Shown here: positions 7,007 through 11,629 of the stretch, piece after piece
Layout of the letters: each line of letters starts with the position of its first letter
Position numbering within the stretch: the stretch's first letter is position 1
NCBI GenBank assembly: GCA_030429785.1
Contig: JAUIEQ010000013.1
Span: forward strand, 1-11,629
Length of the DNA stretch: 11,629 nt
Source of the DNA: a bacterium
GTDB taxonomy: Bacteria > Patescibacteriota > Patescibacteriia > S139-126 > S139-133
Reading direction: 5' to 3'
Position numbers and translations under genes: made by a program
The notes under the pieces: model-generated
The model's input: the letters and a program-made list of their open reading frames with translations, nothing else
What the model was told of the DNA's origin: nothing
The model's database searches: none

Positions 7007-7036
7007 AAAAACACCGCTTTAACAAACGGTGTTTTT
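7007..7036. terminator. Bidirectional intrinsic terminator between convergent genes
   Basis: AAAAACACCG (7007-7016) and CGGTGTTTTT (7027-7036) form a 10-bp stem with a 10-base loop and T-tracts on both strands. It serves the 116-residue protein gene on the plus strand and the ribosomal protein S1 gene, which ends 30 bases away, on the minus strand. Confidence 0.85.
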
Positions 7037-7065
7037 GTGTGCATGTCAATGTATACGTGCGCCGA

Positions 7066-8280
7066 TTACTCAGCTGCTTGTTCTTTTTCCTCTGCAGCAG
7101 GCTTATCAGCAGATTCTTTTTTCTCTGCGTCTGACGCTTGAGCAGCTTCTTGTTTTGCTGCAGGCTTGTCAGCTTTTTTCTCATGCAATGCTTTGATAGA
7201 AAGACCGAGCCGGTGTTCTTTTGGATCAAGTGATACGATCTTGAACTTGTGCATTTCACCAACTTCTAGTACATCACCAGCATCTTTGACATCATGCTTA
7301 CCAAGCTCTGACAGGTGCGCAAGTCCGTGAATGTTTTGATCAAGTTCTACAAATGCACCGAAGTTGTTTAGCTTCAACACCTTACCTTCAATAACATCAC
7401 CAACTTTGTATTTCTTCGCCACACCTTCCCATGGATCTTCTTGCAATGCTTTGATAGATAATGAAATTTTTGAGCCTTCAATACCAATTACTTTTGCTTG
7501 AACCTTATCACCTACGCGAACAACATCACGAGGGTCGTCAATACGCTGCCAAGCAAGTTCAGAAATGTGCACCAAACCTTCCATATTAGCATCAAATCCA
7601 ACAAACGCACCAAAGTCCACCACACCGGTTACTTTACCATCAACCACTGAACCCACATCATATTTATCAAGTGTTGCTTTTTGCTTTGATTCCCATGCCG
7701 CCTTTTCTGAAACAATCAACTTTTCTTCACGCTCATCAACATCAATCACTTTTGCTTCAAAATCTTTACCGATATATGATTTCAAAATTTCCAAAATCTT
7801 GTTTTTATCTCCACCCTCAACACGCGGATAATGATCAGGTGTGAGCTGTGATACTGGCAAAAAGCCAACAACACCGCCAACTTTACACATCAAACCACCT
7901 TTGTTGGCGTCAACAACCTTACAAGCAACAATTTCTTCTGATTCTTTGAGCTTGTTCAAATTCTCCCAAGCACGTTGGTGACCAGCAAACCGGAATGACA
8001 TTTCAAGCAATCCACGCTCGTTTTCAAGCTCAAGCACTGTTGCTTCAACTTCATCGCCTAATTTCAATACAGAATACTGACCTGACTCGTCTTCAAGCTC
8101 TTTACCGCGAACAATACCGGTAATCGTACCATTGATATCAAGCAGTACTTCATTTCTACCAGCTGAAATAACAATTGCCTTGATCAATTCACCTGGTTTT
8201 GGCAAAAAGTTTTTTTCATGCTGAGCAAGCAAATCCGCCATTACTGACTGGCTTGCCTTTGTTTGTGTTTTTTGTGTCAT
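7066..8280 (-). CDS. rpsA: 30S ribosomal protein S1, four S1 domains
   Basis: A 404-residue protein with four consecutive S1 (OB-fold) RNA-binding domains at about 28-97, 113-192, 208-277 and 293-364. The third carries GKVTGVVDFGAFVGF...EGLVHISELAW and the fourth GKVLKLNNFGAFVEL...HGLAHLSELG. The first two are more divergent, as in S1 proteins generally, where they hold the protein on the ribosome. The last ~38 residues are low-complexity Ala/Glu/Lys. E. coli S1 has six domains; four is common in Gram-positives and CPR. It helps mRNA docking on the 30S subunit, especially for messages with weak Shine-Dalgarno sequences, of which this window has several. The ATG at 8280 has no Shine-Dalgarno, only AATAATTAAT; the leader folds into three hairpins that may mediate self-regulation. 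The gene appears monocistronic with its own promoter and terminator. Confidence 0.95.
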   Translation of the reverse strand: MTQKTQTKASQSVMADLLAQHEKNFLPKPGELIKAIVISAGRNEVLLDINGTITGIVRGKELEDESGQYSVLKLGDEVEATVLELENERGLLEMSFRFAGHQRAWENLNKLKESEEIVACKVVDANKGGLMCKVGGVVGFLPVSQLTPDHYPRVEGGDKNKILEILKSYIGKDFEAKVIDVDEREEKLIVSEKAAWESKQKATLDKYDVGSVVDGKVTGVVDFGAFVGFDANMEGLVHISELAWQRIDDPRDVVRVGDKVQAKVIGIEGSKISLSIKALQEDPWEGVAKKYKVGDVIEGKVLKLNNFGAFVELDQNIHGLAHLSELGKHDVKDAGDVLEVGEMHKFKIVSLDPKEHRLGLSIKALHEKKADKPAAKQEAAQASDAEKKESADKPAAEEKEQAAE

Positions 8281-8292
8281 ATTAATTATTAT

Positions 8293-8377
8293 GCTTAACC
8301 TAAAAGCAAGAAGCTTTTAAGCCTTGCAATGACTTATTCTTAGATGAATAACTGCCACAACAAGTTAATGAGACTTG
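8293..8377 (-). promoter_or_regulatory. Structured rpsA leader: three hairpins, no Shine-Dalgarno
   Basis: In RNA order on the minus strand there are three stems. The first pairs CAAGT (8377-8373) with ACTTG (8365-8361). The second pairs TTATTC (8351-8346) with GAATAA (8339-8334). The third pairs GCTTAAAAGC with GCTTTT and AAGC within 8322-8293, leaving AGGTT in a bulge. They are separated by AU-rich stretches, and the sequence from 8292 to the ATG is AU-rich and unpaired. E. coli rpsA has a ~90-nt leader with three hairpins and no proper Shine-Dalgarno that S1 itself binds; the likeness here is in layout, not in aligned sequence. Confidence 0.5.
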
Positions 8378-8380
8378 CTT

Positions 8381-8409
8381 ATATTACAAGAAAAAAGACT
8401 TTTTGGCAA
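8381..8409 (-). promoter_or_regulatory. Putative rpsA promoter
   Basis: Minus strand TTGCCA (8409-8404), 17-base spacer, TAATAT (8386-8381). Start expected near 8374, giving a leader of about 94 bases. The -35 matches consensus at five of six positions, the -10 at four. Confidence 0.6.
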
Positions 8410-8416
8410 GGGGATC

Positions 8417-8445
8417 AAAAAAATCGCCACAGTAACTGCAGCGAT
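8417..8445 (-). terminator. Intrinsic terminator after the 79-residue protein gene
   Basis: On the minus strand ATCGCTGCAG pairs with CTGTGGCGAT over 10 bp (two G-U pairs) with loop TTA, followed by seven T. It lies 15 bases past the TAA and separates this gene from the rpsA promoter. Confidence 0.85.
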
Positions 8446-8460
8446 GTTATTTTCATATGG

Positions 8461-8700
8461 TTATTTTTTCTGCTTGTCCATTCTTTCCAGACTTTCCTTT
8501 AGTGCCATATTATGAATTTCTTGCTCGATTTTTTGACACGCTCGGTAGTCTCTATAGCTTTGGTATTGATCATGATACCAGATCCAATAATCTTTTGGAT
8601 AGCGAATCAGGTAATAGAAGTTAAAACTAGCTCCAAAAATCAATACTTTCAAGCAACTCAAAGCAAGCAAACCACCCAACACAAACAAATAATTTTCCAT
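8461..8700 (-). CDS. Small membrane protein, unknown
   Basis: A 79-residue protein of no family I recognise. Residues ~4-24 form a hydrophobic TM helix (LFVLGGLLALSCLKVLIFGA), followed by an unusually aromatic stretch at 27-52 with many Tyr and Trp (FNFYYLIRYPKDYWIWYHD), then a charged helix to the C-terminus (KIEQEIHNMALKESLERMDKQKK). One TM near the N-terminus with a basic C-terminal tail suggests the tail is cytoplasmic. The ATG is preceded by AGGAG at 5 bases, and a strong terminator follows the stop, which supports a real gene. An overlapping frame on the plus strand (8512-8778) lacks such signals. The promoter is not certain; TTGCTA-N17-TAAATA upstream is a weak candidate. Confidence 0.7.
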   Translation of the reverse strand: MENYLFVLGGLLALSCLKVLIFGASFNFYYLIRYPKDYWIWYHDQYQSYRDYRACQKIEQEIHNMALKESLERMDKQKK

Positions 8701-8705
8701 AATAT

Positions 8706-8724
8706 CTCCTATACGTTGCGTATA
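8706..8724 (-). promoter_or_regulatory. Hairpin abutting the Shine-Dalgarno of the 79-residue protein gene
   Basis: On the minus strand TATACG (8724-8719), loop CAA, CGTATA (8715-8710) is a perfect 6-bp inverted repeat whose last A is the first base of the AGGAG (8710-8706). The ribosome site thus begins where the stem ends, so folding could modulate its access. Confidence 0.45.
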
Positions 8725-8771
8725 CCTTCTTATTATTTAAGAACCATACACCATACTAGCAATAAACAAAA

Positions 8772-8784
8772 CCATTAGCAATGG
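8772..8784. repeat. Short palindrome in the divergent intergenic region
   Basis: CCATTAGCAATGG is a 5-bp inverted repeat with a 3-base centre, between the divergent starts at 8700 and 8861. It could be an operator or a weak hairpin. Nothing else marks it. Confidence 0.3.
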
Positions 8785-8844
8785 CATGACAGATCCTTTT
8801 CCCAAACGCAACAATATACTACACTAAATCATATATTAAGCCGC

Positions 8845-8850
8845 TATAAC
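8845..8850 (+). promoter_or_regulatory. Putative -10 box of the 212-residue protein gene
   Basis: TATAAC ends 10 bases before the ATG at 8861, so the leader would be only a few bases long. No Shine-Dalgarno is present (CTTACACAAAC before the ATG) and no clear -35 lies at 16-18 bp. Confidence 0.35.
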
Positions 8851-8860
8851 TTACACAAAC

Positions 8861-9499
8861 ATGACTGCGTTTATCGGCAAAGGATACGAATACCACAAAC
8901 TCAATAAACAACTCTTGACCGCACGGGATCAAGAGCATATTTTGGCGGAGACTGGTCTTAACAAACATGAAATCAAAGATATTCAAACAACAATCAAAAA
9001 CAGCGGCGCCGATACAGCATTTATGAATTCAGGCAAACGCATCTCATTTGGCAAAATGCGCAAGATTCTCAAAAAACACGATCCTGAACTTTCACGCAAA
9101 GTCAGAACAGGCCTCAAGAATTACAATAAACAATTCACCAAAGAAGAAACTGAACGACAAGCAGCTGCAGCAAAAACAAACACCATCAAGGCCAACATCG
9201 CTCGCACGCGCAAATACGATATCAAACGCGAACGCGGCAAAGAATACATGAAAGAACGGCTGCTTGAACAAAAACTCAAAGGCTTGCGTGAAGATGGTAA
9301 GGATACAACTGCGCAAGAACCAAGCGAATACCATATTCTCAAAGGACCAGACACGAGCGTGCGTCGTTGGAGCGCAGCAGCAGAAAAAACCAACAACACA
9401 CCTGATCACGAAACGTCAGCTCAAGCTGCCAAACGAAAAACTGACAGCTTCAACAAACTCAAAGAACAATCAAATAACCTACCTGACTTACCTATTTAG
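8861..9499 (+). CDS. Basic, charged soluble protein, unknown
   Basis: A 212-residue protein I cannot assign. It has no signal peptide, TM segment or cysteine and a single Trp; Lys, Arg, Glu, Gln, Asn and Thr dominate. Residues 1-90 read as a small folded helical domain (LNKHEIKDIQTTIKNSG, RISFGKMRKILKKHDPEL, SRKVRTGLKNYNKQF). From about 94 on it becomes a long charged helix with Ala run, then low-complexity tail (AAEKTNNTPDHETSAQAAKRK) ending NNLPDLPI, likely disordered. Net positive charge suggests RNA, DNA or ribosome binding, which is only an inference. It stands alone: a terminator follows 29 bases after the TAG. A start without Shine-Dalgarno, and perhaps a near-leaderless transcript, is notable. 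Coding is supported by length, start-to-terminator fit, and opposite-strand frames that look like shadows. Confidence 0.75.
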   Translation: MTAFIGKGYEYHKLNKQLLTARDQEHILAETGLNKHEIKDIQTTIKNSGADTAFMNSGKRISFGKMRKILKKHDPELSRKVRTGLKNYNKQFTKEETERQAAAAKTNTIKANIARTRKYDIKRERGKEYMKERLLEQKLKGLREDGKDTTAQEPSEYHILKGPDTSVRRWSAAAEKTNNTPDHETSAQAAKRKTDSFNKLKEQSNNLPDLPI

Positions 9500-9527
9500 A
9501 AGCAGCCAATACACTTTTGCAACCCGC

Positions 9528-9556
9528 AAAACGCACATAACTATGTGCGTTTTTGT
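9528..9556 (+). terminator. Intrinsic terminator after the 212-residue protein gene
   Basis: AAAACGCACA (9528-9537) and TGTGCGTTTT (9544-9553), a 10-bp stem with 6-base loop, followed by TGT. The A-tract on the left arm may allow some termination of minus-strand transcription too. Confidence 0.8.
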
Positions 9557-9592
9557 ATCACTACATCTTATGCGTCTTAATAACCGCGACCA

Positions 9593-9626
9593 TTGACAAA
9601 TAGCAGCCTGCTGTGCACTATATACT
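9593..9626 (+). promoter_or_regulatory. Putative promoter of the first two-TM paralog
   Basis: A perfect TTGACA (9593-9598) is followed by TATATACT (9619-9626). The spacing is 20-22 bases, longer than ideal; ACTATA at 18 bases is the alternative. The stretch after it (ATTCATTTCTTTACC) resembles the leader of the other paralog (TACTCATTCTCTTTAAC), suggesting the promoter was duplicated with the gene. Confidence 0.45.
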
Positions 9627-9680
9627 ATTCATTTCTTTACCAATTATATAGTAATCACAACAGCGCAAAACAAACAGCAT

Positions 9681-9684
9681 GGAG
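9681..9684 (+). promoter_or_regulatory. Ribosome binding site of paralog A
   Basis: GGAG, 7 bases before the ATG at 9692. It decides this start against the upstream in-frame ATG at 9593, which coincides with the promoter. Confidence 0.65.
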
Positions 9685-9691
9685 AAAGCCT

Positions 9692-10327
9692 ATGAAAGAG
9701 AAACTATATTTTTTGTGGCACAGCAATAGAAATTATTTGCTTTTTTATTTCTTCTTTCGAGCAATAATTGTTGGCCTGCTAACAATGCTCGTGATTAAAC
9801 AGTACGCACCACATGCGCCATGGGGCACTGACGTGGTGCTAGTGTTTAGCATTGTTGCTGGGAGTATTCGTGTTGTTCGTGAACTAAAACAGCGACTACC
9901 CTATGCCAAAAAAATGCTCGACTTGCTACATGACAACACGTGGCTTTACATTATTGTAGCCAATGACCATGATATTATTTGCCCCCAATCAAATCCAACA
10001 GCAGGCACTTACTTACACACCTTTTTGCGAGCAGTAGACCCGAAAGGCAAAAGGCTACTCCGTATCATGCAACAGATTTTTGGAAGATGTGAAACTTTGA
10101 TGAAAACAGGCAGTGTATGGCTTTGTGTTAACTTCAAAACAAGCCATCTCTTCCAACACAGACACAAAAAATGGACGCTGCTAGCACAAACACTTAATAA
10201 AACCATTGAACTATATGCTGCAGATGGAGATACCTGTCATGGTCTTCATGTATACCACCTCGATGGACAATACCATGCTCATGACAACCAAATCATTCTT
10301 CCTAGCACAGACGTTGGCAAACCCTAA
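9692..10327 (+). CDS. Two-TM membrane protein, paralog A of a local family
   Basis: A 211-residue protein of unknown family. Residues ~14-36 and ~45-62 are TM helices with a short PHAPWG turn; the rest (63-211) should be cytoplasmic, given the basic RVVRELKQR right after the second helix. Distinctive positions are NY14-15, W84, DPKG at 116-119, G131, KW at 160-161, N169 with I172, and CHGL at 182-185. All recur with near-constant offset in the protein at 10785, and the last three also in the fragment between them. No catalytic motif is recognised. I start it at 9692, where GGAG sits 7 bases before the ATG; the frame is open 33 codons further upstream, but that part overlaps the promoter and has no TM or family likeness. 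Length and shape suggest a membrane-anchored cytoplasmic domain of unknown job. Confidence 0.75.
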   Translation: MKEKLYFLWHSNRNYLLFYFFFRAIIVGLLTMLVIKQYAPHAPWGTDVVLVFSIVAGSIRVVRELKQRLPYAKKMLDLLHDNTWLYIIVANDHDIICPQSNPTAGTYLHTFLRAVDPKGKRLLRIMQQIFGRCETLMKTGSVWLCVNFKTSHLFQHRHKKWTLLAQTLNKTIELYAADGDTCHGLHVYHLDGQYHAHDNQIILPSTDVGKP

Positions 10328-10338
10328 AATCACATTAT

Positions 10339-10518
10339 AGAGTACGTTTCTTTAAAAACTACCATCACAAGCATGATGAATGGATTTGGAAAAGTCTTGC
10401 TGAAATATTCAATCGCACAATTCATTTATTTGAAGCACTGCCAAGCGAACAGCAGCCAATTACATGTCAGGGAATTCGCACCTACTTCGCAGAAGAATTC
10501 ACCGGACTCAGGTTCTAA
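10339..10518 (+). pseudogene. Decayed C-terminal fragment of a third paralog
   Basis: A reading frame with no start codon, one frame away from paralog A, encodes about 59 residues to a TAA at 10516-10518. It contains HHKHDEWIWKSLAEIFNRTI and ends TCQGIRTYFAEEFTGLRF. This matches the C-terminal part of paralog A (HRHKKWTLLAQ..LNKTIEL......CHGLHVY) and of the protein at 10785 (EKWEYFCQTYNNGISL.......CHKI). The N-terminal two thirds, both TM helices and the start are gone, and the match begins about 12 bases after the stop of paralog A, as if a deletion had joined the two. It is too diverged at DNA level to be a recent copy. A frameshifted extension of paralog A is unlikely because paralog A already contains the homologous segment. 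Confidence 0.6.
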
Positions 10519-10527
10519 CAACCTGAG
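10507..10527 (+). promoter_or_regulatory. Perfect hairpin over the fragment's stop codon
   Basis: CTCAGGTT (10507-10514) and AACCTGAG (10520-10527), 8-bp stem, 5-base loop CTAAC holding part of the TAA. No T-tract follows, so it is not a classical terminator; it may protect the 3' end or be a relic. Confidence 0.45.
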
Positions 10528-10573
10528 CATCAAAGTTTACAAAAACATTTAAGCGCGGCAAATGCCATGCACC

Positions 10574-10606
10574 AAACCCCAACCACATCTCGTGTTGGGG
10601 TTTTTT
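10574..10606 (+). terminator. Intrinsic terminator after the paralog A/fragment unit
   Basis: AAACCCCAAC (10574-10583) and GTTGGGGTTT (10594-10603), 10-bp GC-rich stem followed by six T in all. It closes the transcript from paralog A through the decayed fragment. Confidence 0.9.
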
Positions 10607-10706
10607 ATAGACAAAAAAATCTCAAAACTACTAGCTTTCCGGTCGTCATTATGAATAAACTTTACAACAAGCACGGGAAACCATTCTGAAATTAACATAC
10701 AATATA

Positions 10707-10735
10707 TTGACAAAAGCGATCTCAGCCTATACAGT
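10707..10735 (+). promoter_or_regulatory. Putative promoter of paralog B
   Basis: Perfect TTGACA (10707-10712), 17-base spacer, TACAGT (10730-10735); TATACA overlaps at 15 bases. The expected start near 10742 leaves a leader of about 43 bases with a good Shine-Dalgarno. Confidence 0.6.
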
Positions 10736-10784
10736 TACTCATTCTCTTTAACAAAAAAATCACTCATCAAACAGGAGTTCTCGT

Positions 10785-11444
10785 ATGATATTTCCACTCA
10801 AAGCATTCTTGGTCATAACAAAAAACTATACGTTGAATTTTTTGGCAGCCTGGGTAGGCATCAGCACACTTGCATTTGGCGCATATGCTGCTGCTGGAGA
10901 TATTCCTGTATTACTCCCAGGCATTCCTCCGCTTGTATCCCTGTACGTCGTTACCTTGCTTGGCTGGGGAATCATTGGGTTGCTTATTTTTAACCTCGTG
11001 TACTATGCCCCAAACAACGAATACGCCGTATATGAATTACTGCGAACATCAAAATGTTGGGGGATTGTCTTGATTGAGGACAGCCTAGACTATGTGTTTT
11101 CACTCGAAGACATATCTCAAATGGTCCCGCTCAAACGTTTTTGGTATTATACTGACCCACGTGGCAATCAAGCACCAATTAACATACTGGCTGAGCTCTA
11201 TGGTCTTGATCCGTCGCACCCAAAAAACCCGTGGGATAAAATCGATTTTATGACATTACCATCCAACACCCCGACGAACTTAGAAAAATGGGAATATTTT
11301 TGCCAAACATACAACAACGGCATATCACTAACTCTCTTCTCGATCGACTCCGATGGTCTGTGCCATAAAATAGCGCCAGTCAATGATAAGCGGATCAAAA
11401 CCCCGGCTACGCCTGATGCGATCATGTTCCGCCCCATCTCTTGA
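10785..11444 (+). CDS. Two-TM membrane protein, paralog B of a local family
   Basis: A 219-residue protein distantly similar to paralog A. Two hydrophobic helices (~15-37 and ~48-73, the second LYVVTLLGWGIIGLLIFNLVYY) are joined by a Pro-rich turn (IPVLLPGIPP). A ~145-residue, probably cytoplasmic, domain follows. Shared positions are NY14-15, W92, DPRG at 124-127, G140, KW at 168-169, N177 with I180, and CHKI at 193-196. Overall identity to paralog A is low, so the two have long diverged or evolve fast. AGGAG sits 7 bases before the ATG. It has its own TTGACA promoter and a terminator just after the TGA, so it is a separate unit despite the tandem arrangement. No enzyme motif or known domain was seen. 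Confidence 0.75.
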   Translation: MIFPLKAFLVITKNYTLNFLAAWVGISTLAFGAYAAAGDIPVLLPGIPPLVSLYVVTLLGWGIIGLLIFNLVYYAPNNEYAVYELLRTSKCWGIVLIEDSLDYVFSLEDISQMVPLKRFWYYTDPRGNQAPINILAELYGLDPSHPKNPWDKIDFMTLPSNTPTNLEKWEYFCQTYNNGISLTLFSIDSDGLCHKIAPVNDKRIKTPATPDAIMFRPIS

Positions 11445-11447
11445 TAA

Positions 11448-11480
11448 CACCCCACCCTGTGCGCATGCGCGGGGTTTTTT
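11448..11480 (+). terminator. Intrinsic terminator after paralog B
   Basis: ACCCC and GGGGT arms enclose a GC-rich region that contains the self-complementary GCGCATGCGC, followed by six T. It begins only 4 bases after the stop. Confidence 0.75.
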
Positions 11481-11494
11481 AATACCTCAGGATA

Positions 11495-11523
11495 TTTACA
11501 TTTTTTGCCCTGATTGCTATGAT
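11495..11523 (+). promoter_or_regulatory. Strong promoter for a gene beyond the right edge
   Basis: TTTACA (11495-11500), 17-base spacer, TATGAT (11518-11523); each hexamer matches consensus at five of six positions. No start codon with an open frame follows before the window ends, so the gene it drives lies outside. Confidence 0.65.
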
Positions 11524-11549
11524 AAGCATAGTTTTAGACACAACTATGC
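11517..11549 (+). repeat. Overlapping inverted repeats at the promoter start site
   Basis: GCATAGTT (11526-11533) and AACTATGC (11542-11549) form a perfect 8-bp inverted repeat spanning the predicted start near 11530. The left arm's CATAG can instead pair with CTATG at 11517-11521, which overlaps the -10. The repeat could be an operator or a 5' hairpin. Confidence 0.5.
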
Positions 11550-11592
11550 AAATAACATCATTTGGAAATACTTTTATCAAAATAACTACAAA

Positions 11593-11611
11593 ATCACCAG
11601 ATATCGGTGAT
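11593..11611 (+). repeat. Inverted repeat in the leader at the right edge
   Basis: ATCACC (11593-11598) and GGTGAT (11606-11611) around AGATATC, a 6-bp stem with 7-base loop, downstream of the edge promoter. It is either a leader hairpin or a protein-binding site. Confidence 0.35.
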
Positions 11612-11629
11612 TCTATTGTGTTAATAGAC

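Noticed and set aside
8512..8778. Plus-strand 88-codon frame opposite the 79-residue membrane protein
   Set aside because: It has no ribosome site or terminator and crosses the regulatory region of the minus-strand gene, which has a good Shine-Dalgarno and terminator.
9092..9409. Minus-strand frames inside the 212-residue protein gene
   Set aside because: They are Cys/Phe- and Ser-rich shadows of a Lys/Glu-rich coding strand, with no start signals.
9593..9691. Longer form of paralog A starting at 9593
   Set aside because: The extra 33 codons coincide with a TTGACA promoter, have no ribosome site and no family likeness; GGAG precedes the ATG at 9692.
10303..10518. Frameshift or programmed-frameshift extension of paralog A into the next frame
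   Set aside because: The following frame repeats the segment that paralog A already contains (KW...N.TI.L...C), so it is a partial duplicate and not a continuation.

Overview
The window most resembles a Patescibacteria/CPR genome, probably Parcubacteria-like; this is an inference. The grounds are a compact four-domain ribosomal protein S1 with a CPR-like N-terminus, a Wzx-type flippase followed immediately by an O-antigen-ligase-like gene, many small membrane proteins of unknown family, moderate-to-low GC, and the standard genetic code (TGA is used as stop). No rRNA, tRNA, CRISPR array or transposase was seen.

Left part (1-6345, all minus strand). Transcription appears to start near 6358 and runs through four tightly spaced genes: a TelA-like cytoplasmic coiled-coil protein, a 599-residue single-pass membrane protein (exported beta-rich ectodomain plus cytoplasmic helical domain), and two lipoproteins with SPFH/prohibitin-like bodies. 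A perfect intrinsic terminator (1605-1633) closes this operon. Beyond it lie a polysaccharide flippase, possibly on a leaderless mRNA, and the start of a polytopic protein resembling O-antigen ligase that leaves the window at base 1. The four-gene cluster is the best candidate for an undescribed system: a putative envelope-spanning scaffold with prohibitin-like proteins anchored on the outer face of the membrane and a TelA-like partner inside.

Middle (6346-8700). A divergent intergenic region drives a small one-TM protein (6640) from a near-consensus promoter whose transcript would begin with a hairpin. A bidirectional terminator separates it from the convergent gene for ribosomal protein S1. 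The S1 mRNA leader (about 94 nt) has no Shine-Dalgarno next to the start and can form three consecutive hairpins, recalling the autoregulated rpsA leader of enterobacteria. Behind it is a 79-residue membrane protein whose Shine-Dalgarno abuts a hairpin.

Right part (8861-11629, plus strand). A 212-residue basic, charged soluble protein of unknown family comes first. It is followed by two genes for distant paralogs (two N-terminal TM segments plus a cytoplasmic domain sharing DP[KR]G, KW...N..I.L and CH motifs) and, between them, the decayed C-terminal fragment of a third copy. The window ends with a strong promoter and overlapping inverted repeats for a gene just outside.
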